A stretch of DNA of 64,000 bases from Nemertoderma westbladi (Eukaryota; Xenacoelomorpha; Nemertodermatida; Nemertodermatidae), in assembly GCA_032718475.1 (NCBI GenBank), contig JAUCBJ010007673.1, forward strand, positions 1 to 64,000. Direction: 5' to 3'. Each line of letters starts with the position of its first letter. The stretch's first letter is position 1. The notes under the pieces were generated by a model. That model had not been told where the DNA came from, searched no databases, and saw only the letters and a program-made list of their open reading frames with translations. Shown in pieces: positions 1 to 10,788 of the stretch. Position numbers and translations under genes: made by a program.

Positions 1-3000
1 TGATCTACCCATTCACTACTCGTTTATTCCAGTTGTTATTGTAGTTGGTACACCTACCCATTCACTACTCGTTTATTCCAGTTGTTATTGTAGTTGGTAG
101 ATCTACCCATTCACTACTCGTTTATTCCAGTTGTTATTGTAGTTGGTACACCTACCCATTCACTACTCGTTTATTCCAGTTGTTATTGTAGTTGGTACAC
201 CTACCCATTCACTACTCGTTCATTCCAGTTGTTATTGTAGTTGGTACACCTACCCATTCACTACTCGTTTATTCCAGTTGTTATTGTAGTTGGTTGATCT
301 ACCCATTCACTACTCGTTTATTCCAGTTGTTATTGTAGTTGGTACACCTACCCATTCACTACTCGTTTATTCCAGTTGTTATTGTAGTTGGTACACCTAC
401 CCATTCACTACTCGTTTATTCCAGTTGTTATTGTAGTTGGTACACCTACCCATTCACTACTCGTTTATTCCAGTTGTTATTGTAGTTGGTACACCTACCC
501 ATTCACTACTCGTTTATTCCAGTTGTTATTGTAGTTGGTTGATCTACCCAATCATTACTCGTTTATTCCAGTTGTTATTGTAGTTGGTACACCTACCCAT
601 TCACTACTCGTTTATTCCAGTTGTTATTGTAGTTGGTACACCTACCCATTCACTACTCGTTTATTCCAGTTGTTATTGTAGTTGGTACACCTACCCATTC
701 ACTACTCGTTTATTCCAGTTGTTATTGTAGTTCGGTACACCTACCCATTCACTACTCGTTTATTCCAGTTGTTATTGTAGTTGGTACACCTACCCATTCA
801 CTACTCGTTTATTCCAGTTGTTATTGTAGTTGGTACACCTACCCATTCACTACTCGTTCATTCCAGTTGTTATTGTAGTTGGTACACCTACCCATTCACT
901 ACTCGTTTATTCCAGTTGTTATTGTAGTTGGTACACCTACCCATTCACTACTCGTTTATTCCAGTTGTTATTGTAGTTGGTACACCTACCCATTCACTAC
1001 TCGTTTATTCCAGTTGTTATTGTAGTTGGTACACCTACCCATTCACTACTCGTTTATTCCAGTTGTTATTGTAGTTCGGTACACCTACCCATTCACTACT
1101 CGTTTATTCCAGTTGTTATTGTAGTTGGTACACCTACCCATTCACTACTCGTTTATTCCAGTTGTTATTGTAGTTGGTACACCTACCCATTCACTACTCG
1201 TTTATTCCAGTTGTTATTGTAGTTGGTACACCTACCCATTCACTACTCGTTTATTCCAGTTGTTATTGTAGTTGGTACACCTACCCATTCACTACTCGTT
1301 TATTCCAGTTGTTATTGTAGTTGGTACACCTACCCATTCACTACTCGTTTATTCCAGTTGTTATTGTAGTTGGTACACCTACCCATTCACTACTCGTTTA
1401 TTCCAGTTGTTATTGTAGTTGGTACACCTACCCATTCACTACTCGTTTATTCCAGTTGTTATTGTAGTTGGTACACCTACCCATTCACTACTCGTTTATT
1501 CCAGTTGTTATTGTAGTTGGTACACCTACCCATTCACTACTCGTTTATTCCAGTTGTTATTGTAGTTGGTACACCTACCCATTCACTACTCGTTTATTCC
1601 AGTTGTTATTGTAGTTGGTACACCTACCCATTCACTACTCGTTTATTCCAGTTGTTATTGTAGTTGGTACACCTACCCATTCACTACTCGTTTATTCCAG
1701 TTGTTATTGTAGTTGGTACACCTACCCATTCACTACTCGTTTATTCCAGTTGTTATTGTAGTTGGTACACCTACCCATTCACTACTCGTTCATTCCAGTT
1801 GTTATTGTAGTTGGTACACCTACCCATTCACTACTCGTTTATTCCAGTTGTTATTGTAGTTGGTACACCTACCCATTCACTACTCGTTCATTCCAGTTGT
1901 TATTGTAGTTGGTACACCTACCCATTCACTACTCGTTTATTCCAGTTGTTATTGTAGTTCTGTACACCTACCCATTCACTACTCGTTTATTCCAGTTGTT
2001 ATTGTAGTTGGTACACCTACCCATTCACTACTCGTTTATTCCAGTTGTTATTGTAGTTGGTACACCTACCCATTCACTACTCGTTTATTCCAGTTGTTAT
2101 TGTAGTTGGTACACCTACCCATTCACTACTCGTTTATTCCAGTTGTTATTGTAATTCTGTACACCTACCCATTCACTACTCGTTTATTCCAGTTGTTATT
2201 GTAGTTGGTACACCTACCCATTCACTACTCGTTTATTCCAGTTGTTATTGTAGTTGGTACACCTACCCATTCACTACTCGTTTATTCCAGTTGTTATTGT
2301 AATTCTGTACACCTACCCATTCACTACTCGTTTATTCCAGTTGTTATTGTAGTTGGTACACCTACCCATTCACTACTCGTTTATTCCAGTTGTTATTGTA
2401 ATTCTGTACACCTACCCATTCACTACTCGTTTATTCCAGTTGTTATTGTAGTTGGTACACCTACCCATTCACTACTCGTCCATTCCAGTTGTTATTGTAG
2501 TTGGTACACCTACCCATTCACTACTCGTCCATTCCAGTTGTTATTGTAGTTGGTACACCTACCCATTCACTACTCGTTCATTCCAGTTGTTATTGTAGTT
2601 GGTACACCTACCCATTCAGTACTCGTCCATTCCAGTTGTTATTGTAGTTGGTACACCTACCCATTCACTACTCGTTCATTCCAGTTGTTATTGTAGTTGG
2701 TAGATCTACCCATTCACTACTCGTTTATTCCAGTTGTTATTGTAGTTGGTAGATCTAGCCATTCACTACTCGTTCATTCCAGTTGTTATTGTAGTTGGTA
2801 CACCTACCCATTCACTACTCGTTTATTCCAGTTGTTATTGTAGTTGGTACACCTACCCATTCACTACTCGTCCATTCCAGTTGTTATTGTAGTTGGTACA
2901 CCTACCCATTCACTACTCGTCCATTCCAGTTGTTATTGTAGTTGGTACACCTACCCATTCACTACTCGTTCATTCCAGTTGTTATTGTAGTTGGTACACC

Positions 3001-3785
3001 TACCCTTTCACTACTCGTTTATTCCAGTTGTTATTGTAGTTGGTACACCTACCCATTCACTACTCGTTTATTCCAGTTGTTATTGTAGTTGGTACACCTA
3101 CCCATTCACTACTCGTCCATTCCAGTTGTTATTGTAGTTGGTAGATCGACCCATTCACTACTCGTTTATTCCAGTTGTTATTGTAGTTGGTACACCTACC
3201 CATTCACTACTCGTTCATTCCAGTTGTTATTGTAGTTGGTACACCTACCCATTCACTACTCGTTTATTCCAGTTGTTATTGTAGTTGGTACACCTACCCA
3301 TTCACTACTCGTTTATTCCAGTTGTTATTGTAGTTGGTACACCTACCCATTTACTACTCGTTTATTCCAGTTGTTATTGTAGTTGGTACACCTACCCATT
3401 CACTACTCGTTTATTCCAGTTGTTATTGTAGTTGGTACACCTACCCATTCACTACTCGTTCATTCCAGTTGTTATTGTAGTTGGTACACCTACCCATTCA
3501 CTACTCGTTTATTCCAGTTGTTATTGTAGTTGGTACACCTACCCATTCACTACTCGTTTATTCCAGTTGTTATTGTAGTTGGTAGATCTACCCATTTACT
3601 ACTCGTTTATTCCGGTTGTTATTGTAGTTGGTACACCTACCCATTCACTACTCGTCCATTCCAGTTGTTATTGTAGTTGGTACACCTACCCATTTACTAC
3701 TCGTTTATTCCGGTTGTTATTGTAGTTGGTACACCTACCCATTCACTACTCGTTCATTCCGGTTGTTGTAGTAGGTACACCTCCC
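1..3785. repeat. 49-bp tandem satellite array (about 77 copies, truncated at the window start)
   Basis: A 49-bp unit (GGTACACCTACCCATTCACT followed by 29 further bases) repeats head to tail for 3.8 kb with very little divergence. Variants recur: CGTTTATT, CGTTCATT or CGTCCATT in the middle; GGTAGATCTACC or TTGATCTACC in place of GGTACACCTACC; and 50-bp units reading TTCGGTACAC or TTCTGTACAC. The last units, after about 3580, are the most diverged and the array decays near 3785. Open frames inside it are repeat artefacts, because 49 is not a multiple of 3 and different frames open by chance. It lies just beyond the last visible exon of the PHM-like gene, so it may sit in an intron of that gene. 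Confidence 0.97.
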
Positions 3786-4237
3786 CGCGATGTAATCTCC
3801 TGGTCTAATAGAAAGTCCTTTTGTTGTGGTCGGATAAAATCTTTGCGGCAATTTTGGGCTTTTCTTCCCTGAAATTGGTTAACATTTAATTCAAACATCG
3901 TACAGAATCTAAGGGCTTCAAAGATATTTTAGCAAGGCACATTTTGTTGAATATATTAAATTGCATGACTTTACTTTCATTTAATGTCACCTTTATACAT
4001 TTACTTTCTTTAAATAATCATTAAATTTTTAGACTTACCGGAACTATCAAAAAATATCATGTACTTTTAGTTATGATGGCAGCGTTGTTCATATTACCTG
4101 CAAACTTCAGATAGTGGCAGATAGTGTGCGATTGTGGCTCACATTGTGGTGCACATAGTGCGGCACATAGTGGCGCACATTAACCACAATGATAAAAGTC
4201 ATCTCCAGCGCAAATTGGTCGCATGTTGTTTTGGTTA
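3786..4237. other. Non-coding host DNA between satellite and MITE
   Basis: This AT-rich sequence shows no convincing exon. A short degenerate run of CACATAGTG-like and GTGGC-like words lies at about 4100-4185. I looked for the next PHM exon here and did not see it. Confidence 0.5.
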
Positions 4238-4364
4238 GGCCCAGGTCACACATTAGCTTTCAACTTAAAGATTGAACACATTTGTAGCCTATGGGAACCT
4301 TCACACATACATAAACTTATTTATATTAAAGTTGAAAGTTGAGAGCTAATGTGTGGCCTGACCC
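4238..4364. mobile_element. Small palindromic MITE, PIF/Harbinger-like (TSD TTA)
   Basis: Imperfect terminal inverted repeats face each other: the left end is GGCCCAGGTCACACATTAGC and the right end, read from the other strand, is GGGTCAGGCCACACATTAGC. They continue inward with a CTTTCAACTTAA-like arm. The 127-bp element is flanked by TTA on both sides (4235-4237 and 4365-4367). A 3-bp TWA duplication with short TIRs and no ORF fits a Tourist-like PIF/Harbinger MITE; the superfamily call is inferred from those features only. Confidence 0.7.
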
Positions 4365-4493
4365 TTAAACAGCACCGCCACTGTAACCTGCTCTTTTCCC
4401 TTAATGTTTTAAATTAAATTAAATTAGGTTTTTAAACAACTAAACACATATTTGGTGGTTGCGGTCAGTTTGCACGATTAACTACAAACTCAC

Positions 4494-4628
4494 CAATTTC
4501 ATTCCAAATACCATTTCTAACGATGTACCCCGAGATCGCTACTCCGGTAGAATGAGAATGAACGTGGTACTGAAATGGATAAACAGTTGGACCGTCGTCA
4601 GGCCATTTACAAACTATTTCTGTCACTC
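4494..4628 (-). CDS. PHM-like gene, exon with the CuB His-x-His motif
   Basis: This is a 135-bp minus-strand exon with acceptor TTTCCAG at its 5' side (high coordinate) and donor GTGAGT at its 3' side. It encodes a segment with VCKW, then YHVHSHSTG, then SGYIVRNGIW and NEIG. In peptidylglycine alpha-hydroxylating monooxygenases (the PHM part of PAM) the matching region carries a conserved Cys, the His-x-His copper ligands of CuB in VHTHH, and SGYRVRNGQW. The enzyme makes alpha-hydroxyglycine peptides in the secretory pathway, using copper and ascorbate, as the first step of peptide amidation. PHM fits better than dopamine or tyramine beta-hydroxylase because the GYC-DKC segment of those enzymes is missing. 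Codons join in phase with the exon at 4755-4819. Downstream exons are not seen and may lie beyond the satellite. Confidence 0.85.
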
Positions 4629-4754
4629 CTGGAAATATACATAGATTAGTGAAGTAAAATTCGGCTGAGTCAATTGTTAATTGTTCATTTATTATTTTAT
4701 TAACACAAATAAGATTAAACAATATAAACTGCTGAGTGGCTCAATAAAACTCAC

Positions 4755-4819
4755 CAACTGAATGAGGATTCGCTTGTGATCCACCCAATATGAGGTAAAT
4801 GCTGGCGATATATTTGGGC
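4755..4819 (-). CDS. PHM-like gene, 65-bp internal exon
   Basis: A 65-bp minus-strand exon is bounded by acceptor TTTGTTTCAG and donor GTGAGT. Read with a split first codon it gives PKYIASIYLILGGSQANPHS followed by V and a split Gly codon. It corresponds to the PHM stretch with LIAGMYLMM and IPPG that joins the two copper subdomains. Its entry phase matches the donor at 5243 of the preceding exon (two bases carried over) and its exit phase matches the exon at 4494-4628 (one base carried over). The agreement of splice sites, phase and homology across three exons is strong evidence for a real gene. The exon is too short to show as a standalone ORF. Confidence 0.8.
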
Positions 4820-5243
4820 CTGAAACAAAACAGGAATAATATGGACTATAAAGTAAAAAAAGGCCGATAAATTCAGGGAGAGGTATTTTTGGAATGTCTT
4901 AGACCTATACAAATCATTAAAATAAACCAACTCTAAGTCAGAATATAATATGTGCAGGCAAGTATTATTATAAAAAAATCATGAGATTATCAGAATTAAC
5001 ATTAAAAAAAAATAAAAAAACTTTAATATTAAAAATATTGAAATCAATAAAACTGTAACAGAACGACTTCCTAGAATAAAAATTAATAATAGAAAGTCTT
5101 TTCCTCCCTTAAATTATTGAAACAAATCCACAATAATCAACGATATTAGTTCTTTCTTTTCACTATTTTTATTTATTTTTGATAATTAATTTCAATGTGT
5201 CTCATTGATTCCAGTTGTTAATCTCTCAGATAATAAAACTAAC

Positions 5244-5519
5244 GCCTCATCGGTTATAGTCAGCTTCACTCCGGAATCATCGGTTAGTCCCGGATTCATA
5301 CTGAACTCATCGACCTCTGCATAATGGACCTGTATAATTATAGAACCGACCCCGGTGTCTCCGCCGATCGCTAATCCAACATCTTTCGGGAACACAACAC
5401 CACCTTGGGCGTCCATCGCCCAGTCGTAGACGAAGGTGTGGTTCCTGGAGTCCCGACAAGCTGAGTCAGTCCGGTCGGGGATTGGTCGAGGGGACGCAGT
5501 TCTATCGCCACCGCAATGC
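5244..5519 (-). CDS. PHM-like gene, exon with the CuA-side QVHY motif
   Basis: A 276-bp minus-strand exon starts after acceptor TTTTCTAG and is read to a GC/GTTAGT donor at about 5243. It contains HCGGD, then YDWAMDAQ, FPKDVGLAIGGDTG, IIIQVHYAE and a DDSGVKLTIT segment. PHM and DBH share the pattern W-A-x-x-A, P-x-x-V/A-G, G-G-x-x-G and L-Q/E-V-H-Y, where the His of VHY is a CuA ligand; the GG-TG and SGV wording is closest to PHM. The donor choice was fixed by phase: only this GT gives an in-frame join to the 65-bp exon. An open reading frame continues past the donor but ends within about 50 bp in sequence unlike PHM. The HH-containing upstream exon is not visible in the window. Confidence 0.82.
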
Positions 5520-7256
5520 CTAGAAAATATTGCCAAGTATTATTTTATGACTGACAATCTAAGTTGACAATTAAAAAACGGATGATTTATTTGGTAATAA
5601 ATTGATACCGGTAGTCTAAATTAAAATTTAGAATTATACTATACTATAATGTATCTGTTATGAGATAAATATAAATCAACCATAACATCAATAAAGCACA
5701 TTTCTAATAGTAGCAATGATCTTTTAGTTTGAAATACATGACAATTTTAACCAAATATTTTGATATAAATTTTATTTATATTTGTGATAAATTTAATAAT
5801 AAATTAAGTAACTGAATTTATTTTATATATATTTTTCAATCAGAAATATCGATTCCTCGGATAGTAGATTATTTTACCTGCTCGTACACAATTAACCAAA
5901 TGAATTTAACTAACCAAACAACTCCATATGCTCTAGCAGGATGTTTACAAGCCCAAACTAATATATGATGCACTCGGTGTGGTTTAAAGACCGGGTCGAA
6001 CCCAATAATATATTCTGTTTTGTTGGAATTTGTTGGGAATTCGTAACAAACATATTCGTCATTCTAAAAAATACAGTGCAAATTGAAATTTGTGTGGATA
6101 TTAGAGCGCAGCGCCTATTACTATTGGTTGGTACTAACTATGTGGATATTAGAGCGCAGCGCCTATTACTATTGGTTGGTACTAACTAATGACATACAGT
6201 ACTTGTGTGTAAAGTAGCACTTTATAGTGTGGTGATCCGAGTGCTTAATGTTCAAATAAAGTCACACGAGGATCAGAACACTGTAAAGTACTTTGCAACA
6301 AGTGTGTATGTAGTTTTATTCCAATATTGTAAAATTACGAAATGATTGTACATATATTATAAGTGATTGTAACTGCACAAATTAAATTACACCATGACCC
6401 GTATTATAGTGTCATTTTCTGATGACAAGGGATCCCCCCAAACTTTTCTACAAATCTTTATCATATTGCTTGAAATTTGAAACACAACTAGCTCAACTCA
6501 CCGTGGTTGTTGCCATGAAGCAGGAATTTTCGATTTCGCCTTTAAATTTTTTAAATAAGCGTTTTAAAAAAGTGTCTTTTGCGAAATCGCACCATCCGTA
6601 TCATTGCCATTCTTCACTTTAGTCGTAATTTTTTAGGGGCATACGATTTCCTAACAAAGATACATTTTCAGACACGCCGGTCGAATTTAAGGGTGGCGCA
6701 CGGACAGCGGCGCGCGCCGCAACGGCACATCGGCCCGGCGCGACTAGAAGGAGTGGGAATTTCGAAAAAGTATGAAAGTAAAAAAAGTCATAAAAAAAAA
6801 CAAAAAATGTAATTCTAGGGGGTCTACCGGACCGTCGAAGATTTCTGATTGGTCGATCGCGTTTTCGTCGATTTCGGCGGGAAGTAAGCGAATAAAGTAC
6901 AAACATGTACAAGCGATATGGTAGGGAAGGGGGTCCTCTATCCAACGGAAGCGGTCCCGATGTGGCCTATTAAGTAGTTCTCGAGATATTGATAGAAGTA
7001 CCGAGTCTACAGAAAAATGCACTAATTAGCAATTAGCGCTAATTAAGAGTTAATTAAAAATAAATTGGCGAAAGTAACGATGCCAATCGATGTAAATCCA
7101 TTAGAGGAATACGCCAATTTTTAAAATTTCGAAAAAGACCCAAGAAGAGCAGAGTTATTCAACTTTTTTTAAAATTGAGGTCTTTGTCGCCAAGGCGTGT
7201 CAGGGTCTCGAATGCCCGCCGATCCATTTTTTGCTATTATTGAGAAAAAAAGGGAA
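5520..7256. other. Intronic or intergenic host DNA, with a 48-bp duplication
   Basis: AT-rich sequence without a gene I can support. It includes a perfect tandem duplication at 6093-6188 (listed separately), a short GC-rich patch at about 6680-6745, and AT palindromic words near 7020-7060. If the PHM-like gene extends upstream, this is intronic and element A inserted into it. ORFs of 60-110 codons here do not resemble any protein I recognise. Confidence 0.4.
6093..6188. repeat. Perfect 48-bp tandem duplication
   Basis: A 48-bp unit beginning TGTGGATATTAGAGCGCAGC occurs twice in direct tandem (6093-6140 and 6141-6188) with no difference that I see. Because 48 is divisible by 3 it extends a chance ORF across the region. 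It looks like a recent local duplication. Confidence 0.9.
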
Positions 7257-7261
7257 TATGA

Positions 7262-8523
7262 TGTAAAAGCTTCTGTGGGATATAACTGGCCCCTTTGCTT
7301 CGCAATCCAGTTTCCCCCCAGGCGCTGGAATACTCTAAAAAGGTTCTCTAACTGTATATATATTCCCCTCGCCCGCAAGGTACCGTTATAGGTGTTTTAA
7401 CGGACATAAAAGTCATTCTGCTATATACGTGTTTTGGCGGACATGGTAAGGCAAAAAACCTGCAATGCACCAAATACCTTTCACAGCTTAGCCGTGATCA
7501 TTCATATTACGACATCTAACAGCTGGTTGCTGACATGGAAACAGCCATTGGACGCATGGTTCTTTGTTTGGCTTGAGCCAATCAGAGCGATTTTTCCTGT
7601 CGACGTGTAGCTTTTCGGCCGATCATAAGGAGAGTGTTCAGTCTTACTGTTTTTACTTGATACTTTGTGTTATTGATATCTAGGCCAGGAACAACGGCTC
7701 TAGAGTCAATTCGTTTTCATACTTTAGAAGAAACATTAGTAGGCTTAAATTATAGAGCATATGACTGTTATCGATTCATATCAATGCATAACAATACTTT
7801 GTTCACATCTTGTCATATCATATCTTAACTTACCGTCTTAATGCTGTTTACTGTTGTGTTTTGGTTGAATATTATTTGGAGAACATATATAAAGAACCCA
7901 AATTTCCCAATTTTCTTGATACACTACAGGTTAGAGAGGCGGGTTATATATAGCGATTGCGACTTATATTGTTGTGGTTTGTAGTGAATTTAATGCTATT
8001 TGATAAGCACTACATTGGTCCGTTGCTGTTCTCTTTATATATGATAAAATTCATTGATGGTCGGCAAATTAGTGTGCAGTATTGTGTGTTACCGGTAGTG
8101 TGCATGATTGTGATTGATAACTAAGCATTTCCTAAAGAATGCGCCTCATACATGAATCTTAAGCCTTACCGACTTACCATTGTGATTAGTATAAGTCATA
8201 TCTCGGTTTACTTAGATAGAGCGCCACGTCCTAAAGGAACTGTTAATATTTCCCGAAAGTAAATAATATTAGTCAGAAATTAATTATTAACGATCAATCG
8301 AATAATACAATACAGTAAGCTTCACTGCAATAATAATTTAAGCCCTCAGAATCCAGTCTCCCGGGATTATCCAGCGGGTGAATGGACGCGCACTAGGCTG
8401 GCTTCTGCTAATGTTGTGTTTATTGGTATTAAATATTTGTCATCTTCTAAAGTATATTTATAAACCAAAAGACATATAAATTTTGGCGGGTTAAACTGCT
8501 AAAGGTCTTCAAAAGCGCGTACA
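7262..8523 (+). repeat. Element A 5' LTR
   Basis: A 1262-bp copy of the repeat at 17989-19252, with canonical TG...CA ends. A CCAAT box lies at 7578-7582 in AGCCAATCAG. A TATATAAAG box lies at 7886-7894, about 625 bp into the LTR, and is repeated in the 3' copy at 18615-18623, so U3 is likely long. I could not place R/U5 from a clear polyadenylation signal. The sequence immediately after the LTR has no TGG-type primer-binding site. Confidence 0.93.
7886..7894 (+). promoter_or_regulatory. TATA box in the element A LTR
   Basis: TATATAAAG, inside the LTR and preserved in the 3' copy (18615-18623). An upstream CCAAT box is at 7578-7582. Assignment as the pol II promoter of the element is inferred from motif and position. 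The much older LTR of element D does not keep this box. Confidence 0.55.
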
Positions 8524-10788
8524 ATAACAGTCATTGACTTTATTGCAGTAAGCAATAAAGTTGAAAGTACCGGTCGACCGGTAAACCTGAACCGGTACTT
8601 CTGTAGGTCCGTAGGCCCAACTGCCATAACCGGTACTGCTGTAGGTCCGTAGGTCCAACTGTCAGAACCGGTACTTCTGTAGGCCTGTAGGCCCAACTGT
8701 CCTAACCGGTACTTCCAGTATAAGTACATTAGTATTATTCGATTTTGATTATTGTATACTGGTAGGTCTTAGTATTTAATCAGGGACTGCAGCCCTGGTT
8801 TTTTATTGAGATTTTACTCATTTCTGTCGGTTTTATTTACATGTAAGTTAATATTGAGCTGAAGACGTGTAAGTCTGCTCAGATTGTTCAGATAATTGTA
8901 GGCCGGACTGTTGTTAGATTGTTGTTGAGTTTGGAGAGATTACGGCGTGTGTAGAGTTTGTCCGATAGAGTGCCAGTTAGTAAGTTGGGGCAGCCATAGC
9001 TGTAAGGTCAATCCCCTCTTAAAGAATAAGTCGTACTACCGTGTTAGAACGCATACTAACTAACAATTTTGGAATCTGCACATACTGTAGTTTATTTAGG
9101 CTTGACAGTATTCTGCCAGCGTTTTGGCTTGTGTTTGTTTGTGTGGTCTGTTCAGATACCGTAATAGTTATTACTCAGATATTTTGTAGGCTGGATTGTT
9201 GTCTAGCTATTATTAGGTCTGAAGAGATTGCTGCTTGTGTAGAGTTTGTCTGATAAAGTGCCAGTTAGTAAGTTGGGGCAGCAATAGCGGTAAGGTCAAT
9301 CCCCTCTTAAAGAATAAGTCGTACTACCGTGTTAGAACGCATACTAACTAACCGTTTTGGAATCTGCACATACAGTAGTTTATTTAGGCTTGGTGGTAGT
9401 CTGCCAGCATTTGGTCTGTATTTTGTTTGAGTATTCTGTACGGGTAGCGTAATATTTATTATTCAGAGTTTATGCGATTATTCGCAACATTCATGTCCCC
9501 AAGTTTATTAATACAGTAATTGTGCTTGTTATACATACCGTTATAGTTAAATTAACCCCGGTACTACACGGGCTGCTTGGCGTAGGTAAAGACTGGTGAC
9601 TTTGTGCTTCGGTCACTCCAGCAGATGCCGTGGTTCTTTTAACTGTTCAAGTATATTTAACTACTGATTATTTGTTGTACCAGTACTTGTACCTAATTTA
9701 GGGTTTAGTCTACAGTGCTTTCCGAAGTAATTAGTGTGTAGGCAGTATATTTGTGTTGTAAAGTGGTTAATAGGCACGCTGGATCTGGTAGTCCGCGGTA
9801 ATTAACTTCTAGGTAGGAACACTCCGTGATACATAACGTAGTACCTATAGCGATACGGTTATAGGTCGTCAGGCGGTGGTATTTTCCTATCTGGACAGTG
9901 CAATATATTTACTACTACTTATTATTTTCAAATACCGTAGTACCCTGTCCGTTGTAATAACCAGAATTCTAACCCTTTGTTAGGCTGGTTTGTAGACTTC
10001 CTGTAAAATTACCCTAAAAATTAGTACGTAATATTTTTGTTGTGTTTAATTAGAGATTTAATCTCACCTGTATCGTAAGTAATTTGTAGTATTAAGTAAC
10101 TTAGGTAAATTAGAATAATCTGTTTTAGTGTCCCATAGGTAGCACTTCACTGAGAGCGCACAGCTTCTGTGTAGTGACTCCCCCAGAAATAATAACATTT
10201 ATTTCAAATCTTGACAAAACCCCTTTTAAACGGGTATATATCTATTATAAATCAACTCAAACGATTTATAAATAGTAGGCCTGCCATACAATAACTAGGT
10301 CTTAATATCAGTTGGACTGCTGCTTAAATAACGGTAATAAAGTAAGTTAAAGTAACCAAGTAACCCTAAAATATTCAGAAATTCAATTATTCTAAAATAA
10401 TTGACATACCGGTATTTACCATAGGCTTATTATATTTATTTCTATGGATTTGTGCTGAAATCATACCGGTATTCTGTAATTAATTCTAGTTCATAATTAT
10501 ACTTATATATACTATAAGTGTAAGCTGCATACCGGTATTCACGATAGGCCTATTATATATTTATATATATTTGTGCTAAAATTATATACCTGTATTCTGT
10601 GACAAATCTAGTCTGTAATAATACTTATATATCTACTATAAGCATACCGGTATTCTAATATATTATATATATCACGCTACACTGAGTAGCAGTATCGGTA
10701 ATTAATTATTAGGCTAACAGTGATACTGAATTACTAGACTTGCTTTAGCTGTAATCATAGCAGTAGGCATTCAACTGTACAAACAAAC
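8524..10788 (+). other. Element A leader with several direct-repeat blocks
   Basis: This 2.3-kb untranslated leader precedes the Gag ORF. It holds three full and one partial copy of a 38-bp repeat (starts 8590, 8628, 8666 and 8704, each with AACCGGTACT). A 288-bp direct repeat has matching points at 8970 and 9258 (GTGCCAGTTAGTAAGTTGGG). An AT-rich block at about 10397-10680 has repeated CATACCGGTATT words and near-palindromic arms. Element D keeps the 288-bp repeat and the TACCGGTA block, so they are old family features. Packaging or translational-control roles are possible but not shown. No tRNA-complementary PBS was recognised at 8524. Confidence 0.75.

Noticed and set aside
633-2549. Several overlapping 81-114 codon frames in the satellite
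   Set aside because: They are the translation of the 49-bp repeat in rotating frames; no start or codon pattern is independent of the repeat.
1-3785. CRISPR-like array
   Set aside because: There are no unique spacers; the unit is a continuous satellite and the context is eukaryotic.
5876-5965. Possible upstream PHM exon on the minus strand ending GAGCAG/GTAAAA
   Set aside because: The open frame does not resemble the HH-containing PHM region and has no convincing acceptor.
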